From positions 1 to 54,183 of the forward strand of contig CAIJNL010000004.1 of NCBI GenBank assembly GCA_903822005.1: a stretch of DNA of 54,183 nucleotides, given 5' to 3'. Shown in pieces: positions 1-7,782 of this stretch. The notes beneath the pieces were generated by a model. It was given only the letters and a program-made list of their open reading frames with translations, was not told the origin of the DNA and did not search any database. Origin of the DNA: an uncultured Nitrospiraceae bacterium. Its GTDB lineage: Bacteria > Nitrospirota > Thermodesulfovibrionia > Thermodesulfovibrionales > Dissulfurispiraceae. How positions within the stretch are numbered: position 1 is the first letter of the stretch; each line of letters begins with the position of its first letter. The position numbers and the translations under genes are program-made.

Positions 1-2
1 AA

Positions 3-155
3 AATGTAACGATGGTCAGGATAAAAAATACGATAGCCCTTGGCGAGATAGAAATATCCGAGAACCTGATACCTCTTGCAAAAGAAAATAAATATCTTGA
101 AGTGGTCGGGACTCCTTATGCATTGCCTTTTGACAAGAACGGGAATCTCTTTTAA
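3..155 (+). CDS. C-terminal end of a truncated gene, possibly LarA/DUF2088-like
   Basis: An open frame enters from the left edge and ends at TAA 153-155, giving about 50 residues that include RIKNTIALGEIEIS and close with PFDKNGNLF. The tail resembles my memory of the C-terminus of nickel-dependent lactate racemase (LarA/DUF2088) family proteins, but only the tail is visible and the match is weak. It lies 84 bases upstream of an aldolase gene on the same strand, so it probably belongs to the same sugar-acid operon, where a racemase or dehydratase would fit. A different family remains possible. Confidence 0.4.
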   Translation, partial: NVTMVRIKNTIALGEIEISENLIPLAKENKYLEVVGTPYALPFDKNGNLF

Positions 156-239
156 CTGATTCTACATGCGTAAAAAAGTTGTTTCTGAAAATTGAAAGTG
201 CCGTAAATTTACCGCGGCTGAACAGGAGGGTATTGAGCT

Positions 240-1121
240 ATGGAATTAAAAGGTGTATATCCGGCAATGGCGACCCCGCTGACCCCGGAAGAAAAGGTAG
301 ACAAACCCGCGATACGCAAACTGGTGCGGTATCTGCTCGATGGCGGAGTGCATGGAATAGTGTTGCTTGGCAGCACAGGTGAATTCCCTGCCATGACCAC
401 TTCAATGAGGCAGGTTATCATTGAAGCGGCATTGGACGAAATAAACGGGAAAGTTCCGGTCATGATTGGCTGCGGAGAACCTGGTACGCAGCGGACTTTA
501 GAACAGGTGAAGGTCGCGATAAAGACAAAAGCTGACGGCCTGCTCGTGGCACTGCCCTATTATTTCCAGTTGGACCAGACAGCAGTGATCAGACACTACC
601 AGATGGTGGCAGATGCATCAACTCTGCCGGTCTGCATGTATAATTTCCCGCAGATGACCAAGATCACCATGACAGCTGACACAGTGGCCAAACTGGCAAC
701 CCACAAAAATATTATCGGAATAAAGGACAGCTCCGGCGATTTTGTGGGCATGCAGCGTTATATCGATGTAACGTCAGGAGAGGATTTTGCCGTTATGTCC
801 GGCAACCCTGCCCTGGGCTTCTCGGCGTACGAACTCGGGGCAAAAGGCGGCATATATGCCGGCTGCAGCCTTTTCCCCAGACAGTGTTCGGACGGTTACA
901 ACGCCTTTGTCATGGGTGACAGGGTTGCTGCGATTTCTATTCAGAAGAAAGTTTCGCTGCTGACGCTGATGTCAGGTTTCGGACCGAACGCTGCGGTAAT
1001 CAAATTCGGTCTGAGCAGAATGGGAATATGCGGCCCGACCGTTTCTGCGCCAATGGGACTGGCAGCAGGACAGGACGACAAAATAGTCTTCTGGATGCGC
1101 AGAGTCGGACTTGAAGTATAA
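240..1121 (+). CDS. DapA/NAL-family class I aldolase (2-keto-3-deoxy sugar-acid type)
   Basis: A 293-residue TIM-barrel aldolase of the dihydrodipicolinate synthase / N-acetylneuraminate lyase family, cytoplasmic. The substrate carboxylate motif GSTGE is at 44-48, the family tyrosine is in MYNFP (Y134) and the Schiff-base lysine is in GIKDSSGD (K162). The length is normal. An AGGAGGG ribosome site precedes the ATG. The neighbours are a glycerate-kinase-like gene and a sugar-acid MFS importer. That context argues for cleavage of a 2-keto-3-deoxy sugar acid to pyruvate plus an aldehyde rather than lysine synthesis. The exact substrate cannot be read from the sequence. Confidence 0.85.
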   Translation: MELKGVYPAMATPLTPEEKVDKPAIRKLVRYLLDGGVHGIVLLGSTGEFPAMTTSMRQVIIEAALDEINGKVPVMIGCGEPGTQRTLEQVKVAIKTKADGLLVALPYYFQLDQTAVIRHYQMVADASTLPVCMYNFPQMTKITMTADTVAKLATHKNIIGIKDSSGDFVGMQRYIDVTSGEDFAVMSGNPALGFSAYELGAKGGIYAGCSLFPRQCSDGYNAFVMGDRVAAISIQKKVSLLTLMSGFGPNAAVIKFGLSRMGICGPTVSAPMGLAAGQDDKIVFWMRRVGLEV

Positions 1122-1247
1122 CAATCGATTCAATCAAGTCTGTAACCTTATCAAATGTTCTGACTGTTTAGCGGCAGGGCATACCACCATGATGGCATTT
1201 GTGGTGCCGGGGAAGTTTATTACGCCTGAATCAAGAGGAGAAGCAAT

Positions 1248-2603
1248 ATGTTAAAGCAGCAAATTCAGGATATTTTTAACAAAGCCATTTTGGCGGCAGA
1301 TCCGTATAAGGCGGTATTGGCGCAAAAAGAGCATATTCTTGCAATTTTCCAGGGCAAGAAGCTTGAACAAATCAACCTTGTCGCCTTCGGAACAGCTGCT
1401 GTACCCATGGCAAGAGCACTGTCGGACAGCCTTGGTCAAATGATCACAAAGGGAATAATAATAACGAAATACGGACATACTGGCCGTAAGTTTCCAGATA
1501 CTGTTTGGGCCTATGAAGCCGGACATCCTGTTCCCGATGATAACGGACTGGAAGCCACGCAAAAGGTCATGAAACTGCTGGATGAAGCAGACAGTTCCAC
1601 GCTGGTAGTATTCCTGATTTCGGGCGGCGGGTCAGCGCTCCTTACTTGTCCATATGAAGGCATAACGCTGCGTGATAAACAGGTGGCGACCGATATGCTG
1701 CTAAAAGCAGGTGCGAATAAACACGAGATAAATACGGTGAGAAAGCATATCTCAGCTGTCAAGGGTGGGCGGCTGGCAGAAATAGCATATCCGGCCAAAA
1801 TAGTGTCACTGATCCTTTCAAATGTTATTGGAGATGCACTGGATGTGATCGCCTCCGGCCCGACATCACCCGATGGCTCGACATATGAACAGTCCCTGAA
1901 TATTATCGATAAATATAATCTGAAGTCAGGCATGCCTTCGCGCATCATCGATCACATGGTAATGGGCATGCGGGGTGATATACCGGAAACTCCCAAAGAA
2001 GGATCTCAGGCCCTGCGTGGTGTCAGAAATGTAATCGTGGGCAACAATATGCTTGCTATCAATGCGGCAAAAAGAGCGGCAGAGGAAGCCGGGTACAGGA
2101 CTATAGTTCTGGCGACCGATCTCAGGGGAGAGGCATCTGCCGTCGCAAAGCAGCTGGCTGCAAGGGCGCGGGAATTCAAAAATAAAATGAATGTGGGAGA
2201 AAAGCTATGCCTTATTTCAGGCGGTGAAATTACAGTAACAAGCAATGGCGACAGTAATAGCGGCCGCAACGCAAAGCTTGCTCTGGTTTTCGGATTGGAG
2301 ATACAGGGGGAATACGGCGTGACTTTCCTGTCGGCCTCAACCGATGGCTATGATGGAGCAACGGATGCCGCAGGTGCCTTTTCAGGCGGACGTATGGTTG
2401 ATATGGCCATACGGATAGGCTTGTACCCAACCGAATACATGAAAAGTAACGATTCCTACACGTTCTTCAAGAAAAGCGACGGCTTGCTCATTACCGGACC
2501 CACCAAAACAGATGTAATGGACATGCAGATAATATCTCTCGAAAAAATGAAGGCTTCAGCACGCGAGACCTTTAAAGTTTATGGCGAAGTAATGGGGGAT
2601 TAA
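1248..2603 (+). CDS. Glycerate 2-kinase-like protein (DUF4147 + MOFRL)
   Basis: A 451-residue cytoplasmic protein of the GckA/TtuD class, which phosphorylates D-glycerate to 2-phosphoglycerate with ATP. The N-terminal DUF4147 half contains SGGGSALL (125-132), TVRKHIS (163-169) and KGGRLA (172-177). The C-terminal MOFRL half contains SGRNAKLAL and STDGYDGATDAAGAF. An AGAGGAGAAG ribosome site precedes the ATG. One oddity: the family motif GKA near residue 47-50, whose lysine I recall as important in the Thermotoga enzyme, reads GTA here. The enzyme may be active on another substrate or be altered. It would feed the product of the adjacent aldolase into glycolysis. Confidence 0.8.
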   Translation: MLKQQIQDIFNKAILAADPYKAVLAQKEHILAIFQGKKLEQINLVAFGTAAVPMARALSDSLGQMITKGIIITKYGHTGRKFPDTVWAYEAGHPVPDDNGLEATQKVMKLLDEADSSTLVVFLISGGGSALLTCPYEGITLRDKQVATDMLLKAGANKHEINTVRKHISAVKGGRLAEIAYPAKIVSLILSNVIGDALDVIASGPTSPDGSTYEQSLNIIDKYNLKSGMPSRIIDHMVMGMRGDIPETPKEGSQALRGVRNVIVGNNMLAINAAKRAAEEAGYRTIVLATDLRGEASAVAKQLAARAREFKNKMNVGEKLCLISGGEITVTSNGDSNSGRNAKLALVFGLEIQGEYGVTFLSASTDGYDGATDAAGAFSGGRMVDMAIRIGLYPTEYMKSNDSYTFFKKSDGLLITGPTKTDVMDMQIISLEKMKASARETFKVYGEVMGD

Positions 2604-2717
2604 GCTTAACGGCCAATTAGCAATTCGGTATGCAAAATGGCGCCATGGTTATGCAGAACTGAATTTAACATACAGCAGGTTGCTGCTGGGAGCAAAATAA
2701 ACAGGAGGAATGGAAAA

Positions 2718-4010
2718 ATGGAAAACGTAATTGAAAAAAAGGTCATGCGGAAGCTTTTTTTCAGGCTTACGCCGTTGCTGATGTTTCTGTATATCATAGC
2801 GTACGTTGACAGGGTCAATGTAGGATTTGCCGCTCTCACCATGAACAAGGACATAGGAATCGATGCCTATACCTATGGATTGGGGGCCGGAATATTTTTC
2901 CTCGGATACTTCATCTTCGAGGTCCCGAGCAACCTGATTCTTGCCAAAGTCGGAGCGCGCAAATGGATCGCGCGTATAATGTTTACCTGGGGTTTGGCAG
3001 CCTCTGCCATGGCCCTGGTACAGGGAAGCACAAGCTTTTTAGCGCTGCGCTTCATACTGGGTGTTGCTGAAGCAGGTTTTTTCCCGGGCGTCATTCTTTA
3101 CCTTACTTTCTGGTTTCCTGCCAGATACCGTGCCAGGATTATTTCACGCTTCATGCTGGCGATTCCTCTTGCCCTTGCCGTAGGAGCGCCGGTTTCAACA
3201 TGGATTATGCAGCTTGACGGAACGCTCGGTTTGACAGGATGGCAGTGGCTCTTCCTGCTTGAGGGACTGCCGGCAGTATTTATGCCGATTGCTATATTGA
3301 CAATGCTGCCTGACAATCCTTCCAAGGCGCCGTGGCTCAGCGAAGATGAAAAGAAGTGGATCGAGCGGGAGCTGGCTACCGATAGAGAAGCGGTTACGGT
3401 AAAAAAGACAGAATCCAGTGCATTGAAAGCTTTTGCCAGTCCAATGCTCTGGGCTTTCTGTTTCATCTATTTAGCAAATGTAGGCACCAATTACGGTATT
3501 TCGATGTTCCTGCCGCAGATCATCAAACAGCAGGGCTTCTCAACCATGCAGACCGGCTTTATAATGTCAATTCCTTATATAGCGGGCTGTATAGGAATGC
3601 TGGCCATCGGTTATTCCTCTGACCTGTTCAAGGAGCGCAAGTGGCACTTGATCGGCAGTCTTATGATTACTGCAGTGGGTCTGGGTGTTGCCGGATGGCT
3701 CGGCAGCACAGTCGGCGCTATTGCGGCTATATGTTTTGGCGCCATCGGCATCATGGGCTGCAAAGGGCCGTTCTGGCCTCTGCCCTCTGCCTATCTGAGC
3801 GGAGCAGGCGCCGCAGCCGGCATTGCCCTTATTAACTCAGTGGGCAATCTTGGCGGTTTTTTCGGCCCTTATATGATCGGCTTGCTGAAACGGGAGACAG
3901 GCACCTTTGAGAGCGGTCTCTATTTTCTTGGGGTCATTGCTTTTGCAGGGGCGCTTCTGACACTTATTGCGGTCAAGGTTGCAAAGAAGGATATTAAACC
4001 TGCTGTTTAA
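2718..4010 (+). CDS. MFS transporter, anion:cation symporter (ACS) family
   Basis: An inner-membrane importer of about 430 residues with about 12 hydrophobic segments and a central charged loop (roughly 195-220). The N-terminal YIIAYVDRVNVGFAAL is typical of the ACS family, which takes up hexuronates, galactonate, glucarate, tartrate and similar acids by proton symport. The frame is open further upstream, but the ATG at 2718 is preferred because ACAGGAGGAATGG lies just before it and the usual short cytoplasmic N-terminus follows. It is the last gene of the aldolase-kinase operon and is followed by a strong terminator, so it probably imports the operon's sugar acid. Confidence 0.85.
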   Translation: MENVIEKKVMRKLFFRLTPLLMFLYIIAYVDRVNVGFAALTMNKDIGIDAYTYGLGAGIFFLGYFIFEVPSNLILAKVGARKWIARIMFTWGLAASAMALVQGSTSFLALRFILGVAEAGFFPGVILYLTFWFPARYRARIISRFMLAIPLALAVGAPVSTWIMQLDGTLGLTGWQWLFLLEGLPAVFMPIAILTMLPDNPSKAPWLSEDEKKWIERELATDREAVTVKKTESSALKAFASPMLWAFCFIYLANVGTNYGISMFLPQIIKQQGFSTMQTGFIMSIPYIAGCIGMLAIGYSSDLFKERKWHLIGSLMITAVGLGVAGWLGSTVGAIAAICFGAIGIMGCKGPFWPLPSAYLSGAGAAAGIALINSVGNLGGFFGPYMIGLLKRETGTFESGLYFLGVIAFAGALLTLIAVKVAKKDIKPAV

Positions 4011-4031
4011 CAAATAGACTATTCATAGAGT

Positions 4032-4067
4032 AAAAAAGATCAGGCGTTTTGTGCCTGATCTTTTTTA
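4032..4067. terminator. Bidirectional intrinsic terminator
   Basis: A perfect stem GATCAGGC (4038-4045) / GCCTGATC (4053-4060) with a 7-base loop, flanked by six A and six T residues. It lies between two convergent genes and would end transcription from both sides. Confidence 0.9.
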
Positions 4068-4086
4068 TATTAGGTTCGGCATCCCG

Positions 4087-5274
4087 TTATTCGAAATCAG
4101 CGAATAATTCTCCGAATTTGATGCCACCGACAACTTTCTGCTTGTATCTTTCTTTCAGTCTGTTCTTTGCTTCCTGCAGGTCGAGTGAGGAGAGGCCGTT
4201 CTTCAGGGCCATGAAGGCCTCTATAAAAGCCGCCAGTTCATCGATCGTCTTAAGAAGCTCGCCGTCCCTTGGATTGAATTCGTCGCTGTTATATTTGGCG
4301 CCGATCTCATCGATGGTTGTGGTAATCTGTTTCCCTTCCACAGTCACGATATCGCTGAACTCGTCTTCTGTGAACATGCGCATTTCGCTGTGCCATTCTT
4401 CCGGTATGAGCCCGTAGACCTCTTTTTCCATCTGCTCTTTCTCGTACTGCTTAAGCAGCTCTTCAAGGCCCTCGATTGAACGCTTTACCGGCGAGATAAT
4501 GTCGCGGGTCAGCACCTCAGGGAAGTCATGAAAGAGGCCCGAGAAAAAATTGTTTATGAGCCTTTTCCTGCAGGCACCGATTTCAAGTGAAAAAAGGTAG
4601 GATAGCATCCCTACGATCAGCATATGCCCGAGCACCGAGGTCTTGGGCACACGGTTTACATGGCTCCATCTGATCTGGAACCTCAGTTCGCCGCAGAGGT
4701 CTATAAAGTCCCTGAATTTGGGATAGAGCACCATCTTCTGCATGCCCCTGAGGTCGTAATATTTTTCCTGTTTTTCCTGGATATCTTTTTTTATCTTCGG
4801 GATTTCGTAGCCGTTCGGATTGGCGCGCTCGATGATATCAAACTCCCATTTGGTCGCGTAGAAGTGCGAAGCGTTCAGGATACGCCTGTTCAGGGTCTCG
4901 TGCTCATCTTCGAAATATGCCCTGAATCTCGCGCAGAATCCGTCTCCGAGCGGGGATATCAAAGGTCTGAGCTGTTCATATACCCATCTGTTGAGCTGGG
5001 CATATCTGACGCGGTCCTCTTTTATCTTGTAAAAGATCTGGGGCTTTAGATCGGTAACCACGAGGCGCTGCAGGAACTCGAACATTCCGCCCTCGATCAC
5101 CTCTATCCAGTCAAAACCTTCAGTATCTTCTTCGCACTTGCCGATCAGATAGGCGATGACCATTTTATGCGCCTGCTTGTCCAGCTCTCGCAGCTCCACC
5201 GGCCGGATCTTGTCGTTCCAGCGCTGCATGTTGGCGGCATCGAATATCTTCAGAAGAAGCGGTTTTCTAAGCAT
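4087..5274 (-). CDS. HD-domain protein, YfbR-like C-terminal half
   Basis: A 395-residue cytoplasmic protein. The C-terminal half carries a metal-dependent phosphohydrolase HD core: H217 in VLGHML, the HD pair at 249-250 in SGLFHDFPEVLTRDI, then SPVK. This layout resembles the 5'-nucleotidase YfbR/HD_3 branch (HD, EV, D, then PVK). The N-terminal 190 residues are charged and not recognised. It starts 13 bases after the metalloprotease gene on the same strand, so the two are probably cotranscribed. The substrate is unknown; a nucleotide is a reasonable guess from the family. Confidence 0.75.
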   Translation of the reverse strand: MLRKPLLLKIFDAANMQRWNDKIRPVELRELDKQAHKMVIAYLIGKCEEDTEGFDWIEVIEGGMFEFLQRLVVTDLKPQIFYKIKEDRVRYAQLNRWVYEQLRPLISPLGDGFCARFRAYFEDEHETLNRRILNASHFYATKWEFDIIERANPNGYEIPKIKKDIQEKQEKYYDLRGMQKMVLYPKFRDFIDLCGELRFQIRWSHVNRVPKTSVLGHMLIVGMLSYLFSLEIGACRKRLINNFFSGLFHDFPEVLTRDIISPVKRSIEGLEELLKQYEKEQMEKEVYGLIPEEWHSEMRMFTEDEFSDIVTVEGKQITTTIDEIGAKYNSDEFNPRDGELLKTIDELAAFIEAFMALKNGLSSLDLQEAKNRLKERYKQKVVGGIKFGELFADFE

Positions 5275-5287
5275 GGCAAATTTAGTT

Positions 5288-6511
5288 CTATTTCCCCCAT
5301 TTTTCGCTGAACTCAGTATAACTCATTTGAAATGCCATAGTGAATGCCTGGTTGAGATCACTGCTCTTAGAGAGCGAGATAAGCATGTCCTTCATCCGGC
5401 CTGGGCCGAATTTCTCCATGAGATAAGATACGGCCGAATGGCTCTGCATATACGCGAGCTGTATCAGCCTCATGTCGCGCTGGCCGAAGGAATTGTCGAG
5501 ATAGTTGAGAGGGATGGATTGTCCGACTCGCTGGGAAGGACCCTTTGAATAATACTCGGCCATGCCCTCATGCACCCAGAGGGGGCAGCTCTTTGCGATC
5601 GAATAAATGAGTGCGTGCACGTATTCATGAAAGAGGACTGTCTTTAACAATGCCTCTTTGCCTTCAGCCCCGCGCACAGGCACCCTTATTTTGCCGTCCT
5701 TTAAATCAAAGTAGCCGCCCGACCAGCCCGGGGCGTGGGTGACGTCCCTGAAGTCCTGGTTGGTATAAAGGATGACTGTAATCGGCTCTGAAGGATAATA
5801 ATCAAGGTCCCTGCCGATCTGGGAATACGCGTCTTCAAGTATGCCTATAACGGTGCGGCTAAGGCCGCCATGCTCGTATCCGTCAAATTGGACCTTGAAA
5901 TGATTTGTACTTTCACTTGCGAAATTACGATGGGCGTTTTTTTCACGCATGAGCCTGGCATGGAAGGAGACCAGCTCATTATCTTTATTGATAGCAAGCG
6001 CCTTTTCAGCGTGCAGAAGGCCCCTGTCAAAGTCATGCTTATAGTAATAGGCGAAAGCGAGATATCTCCTGCAGGCATATTCGTTAGCGCCTGCCTCGAG
6101 GGCCTTTTCAAGATCGGTAATCGCATGAGGATAATCTCCCATTAAAAAAAACGATATGCCGACGCAGAGATGGGCCTTGCTGTTTTTTTCCGCTAGCTGC
6201 CTGCAGAGGTCAGCCGAAGTTTTGTAATCCTTTTTCTGGAAGCTTTCCTGCGCCCTTTTTGCGAGGGCCGAGTTGTCAATTCCGGGAGTAAGGATTTCTT
6301 CAGGGCGAGTTTTTGGCGGTTCAACGGGCGGTAGCTGTTCAACTCCGGGTGCGGAAGGGGCCTCGGGGGGTGCGCTTTGAACGGCAACCTGGTCTGCTTT
6401 CAGGCGAGCTTCATCAGACCGCTTGACCATGTAGAAATGAAAATTGACCGCGACAAGGACGGCAATTAGCAGGTATGCAACAATCCTGAAAACAACTGCC
6501 AGTAGGTGCAT
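5288..6511 (-). CDS. Membrane-anchored TPR protein with gluzincin (peptidase MA-like) domain
   Basis: A 407-residue protein with one N-terminal membrane helix (about 5-27), a proline-rich linker (about 45-72), a TPR-like helical region (about 80-185) and a zinc metallopeptidase domain. HEYVH (295-299) is followed by LWVHEGMAEYYS, whose glutamate at about 315 is the likely third zinc ligand. This matches the peptidase MA family, with the catalytic domain expected outside the membrane. The substrate is unknown. It is the first gene of a two-gene leftward unit with the HD protein and diverges from the cysteine desulfurase gene. Confidence 0.8.
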   Translation of the reverse strand: MHLLAVVFRIVAYLLIAVLVAVNFHFYMVKRSDEARLKADQVAVQSAPPEAPSAPGVEQLPPVEPPKTRPEEILTPGIDNSALAKRAQESFQKKDYKTSADLCRQLAEKNSKAHLCVGISFFLMGDYPHAITDLEKALEAGANEYACRRYLAFAYYYKHDFDRGLLHAEKALAINKDNELVSFHARLMREKNAHRNFASESTNHFKVQFDGYEHGGLSRTVIGILEDAYSQIGRDLDYYPSEPITVILYTNQDFRDVTHAPGWSGGYFDLKDGKIRVPVRGAEGKEALLKTVLFHEYVHALIYSIAKSCPLWVHEGMAEYYSKGPSQRVGQSIPLNYLDNSFGQRDMRLIQLAYMQSHSAVSYLMEKFGPGRMKDMLISLSKSSDLNQAFTMAFQMSYTEFSEKWGK

Positions 6512-6617
6512 AAGATATATTACAACATTTGCTTTGCAGAGAAAAGAAAATTAATTTGAAATAGCTGGTTTCGTATTGTTATTCTGTTTATTACACTTGT
6601 GCTTTGGAGGCCATTAA

Positions 6618-7775
6618 GTGAAGCGCACATACCTTGATTACGCGTCTACAACACCGACCGATCCGGCAGTCGCTGCCGCAATGCAGCCGTACCTGACAGG
6701 TATATTCGGTAATCCCTCAAACGCGCACTCCTTCGGCAAGGAAGCCAGAAAGGCGGTCGAGGCCGCACGCAGGTCTGTGGCTGGTTTGATCGGCGCGAAA
6801 ACGCATGAAATCGTATTTACGAGCGGCGGCACGGAGAGCAACAATACGGCCCTGAAGGGTGTGGCGCACGCGAACAGGAGCAGGGGCAATCATATAATCA
6901 CTTCATCCATAGAGCATCATTCCGTGCTCGGTTCCTGTGAGTTTCTCGAAAGCACAGGGTGCAGTGTCACATATCTTCCAGTTGATCCCGAAGGAATGGT
7001 CGATCCGGAATCGGTCCTTAAGGCCATTACGCCAAAGACCATCCTGGTATCCATAATGCATGCCAATAACGAGATAGGGACAATACAGAACATAGCAGAG
7101 ATCGGCAAGCTGGCCCGCGAGAAGGGCATCACGTTCCACACGGACGCGGTGCAGACTGTCGGCCATATACCAGTAAATGTGGACAGTCTGAATGTTGACA
7201 TGCTGAGCGCTTCAGCACACAAGTTTTACGGGCCAAAGGGTGTCGGCTTCCTCTATATCAGGCTCGGCACCAGGTTCAGCCCTTTTATGCATGGCGGCAT
7301 GCAGGAAAAGAGCAGAAGGGCCTCGACCCTAAATGTCCCGGGCATCGCCGGCATGGGCAAAGCAGCTGAAATTGCGTCTGGGGGGCTTGGGGAAGAGATG
7401 CTTTATGTTACGCTGCTAAGGGACAGGCTGATAAAAGGGATTGGCGACAGCATATCGCGCGCACACTTGAACGGGCATCCGTCACTGCGGCTGCCGGGCA
7501 ATGTCAATTATTCATTTGAGAATGTTGAGGGCGAGCTGCTGCTCCAGCATCTTGATGAAGAGGGGATTGCCTGCTCCTCCGGCTCGGCCTGCAGCGCTGA
7601 CAGCAGTGGTCCTTCGCATGTGCTTACAGCAATCGGACTCTCTTCAGAACTGATTGCCGGATCCCTGCGGATATCGCTCGGGAAATATGTGAAAGAGGAT
7701 GATATCGATTACTTCCTGGAAGTTCTGCCCGAGGCCATAAAAAAGGTCCGCTCGCTGACTGAGGTGATTGAGTAA
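6618..7775 (+). CDS. Cysteine desulfurase (NifS/IscS family)
   Basis: A 385-residue PLP enzyme that moves sulfur from cysteine to an active-site cysteine for Fe-S clusters and thiolated tRNA. It has IEHHS with H100, TDAVQ with D176, the PLP lysine K202 in SASAHKFYG and the persulfide cysteine C325 in SSGSACS. The length is normal. Translation starts at GTG 6618, fixed by GGAGG seven bases upstream. No iscU or iscR follows, so it acts as a stand-alone gene here. It could supply sulfur to MnmA, encoded about 9 kb away, which is inference. Confidence 0.92.
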   Translation: MKRTYLDYASTTPTDPAVAAAMQPYLTGIFGNPSNAHSFGKEARKAVEAARRSVAGLIGAKTHEIVFTSGGTESNNTALKGVAHANRSRGNHIITSSIEHHSVLGSCEFLESTGCSVTYLPVDPEGMVDPESVLKAITPKTILVSIMHANNEIGTIQNIAEIGKLAREKGITFHTDAVQTVGHIPVNVDSLNVDMLSASAHKFYGPKGVGFLYIRLGTRFSPFMHGGMQEKSRRASTLNVPGIAGMGKAAEIASGGLGEEMLYVTLLRDRLIKGIGDSISRAHLNGHPSLRLPGNVNYSFENVEGELLLQHLDEEGIACSSGSACSADSSGPSHVLTAIGLSSELIAGSLRISLGKYVKEDDIDYFLEVLPEAIKKVRSLTEVIE

Positions 7776-7782
7776 GGTTTAA

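Noticed and set aside
1150-1222. Hairpin between aldolase and kinase genes (ACCAC ... GTGGT)
   Set aside because: Short imperfect stem without a T run in the middle of an operon; too weak to call a terminator or riboswitch.
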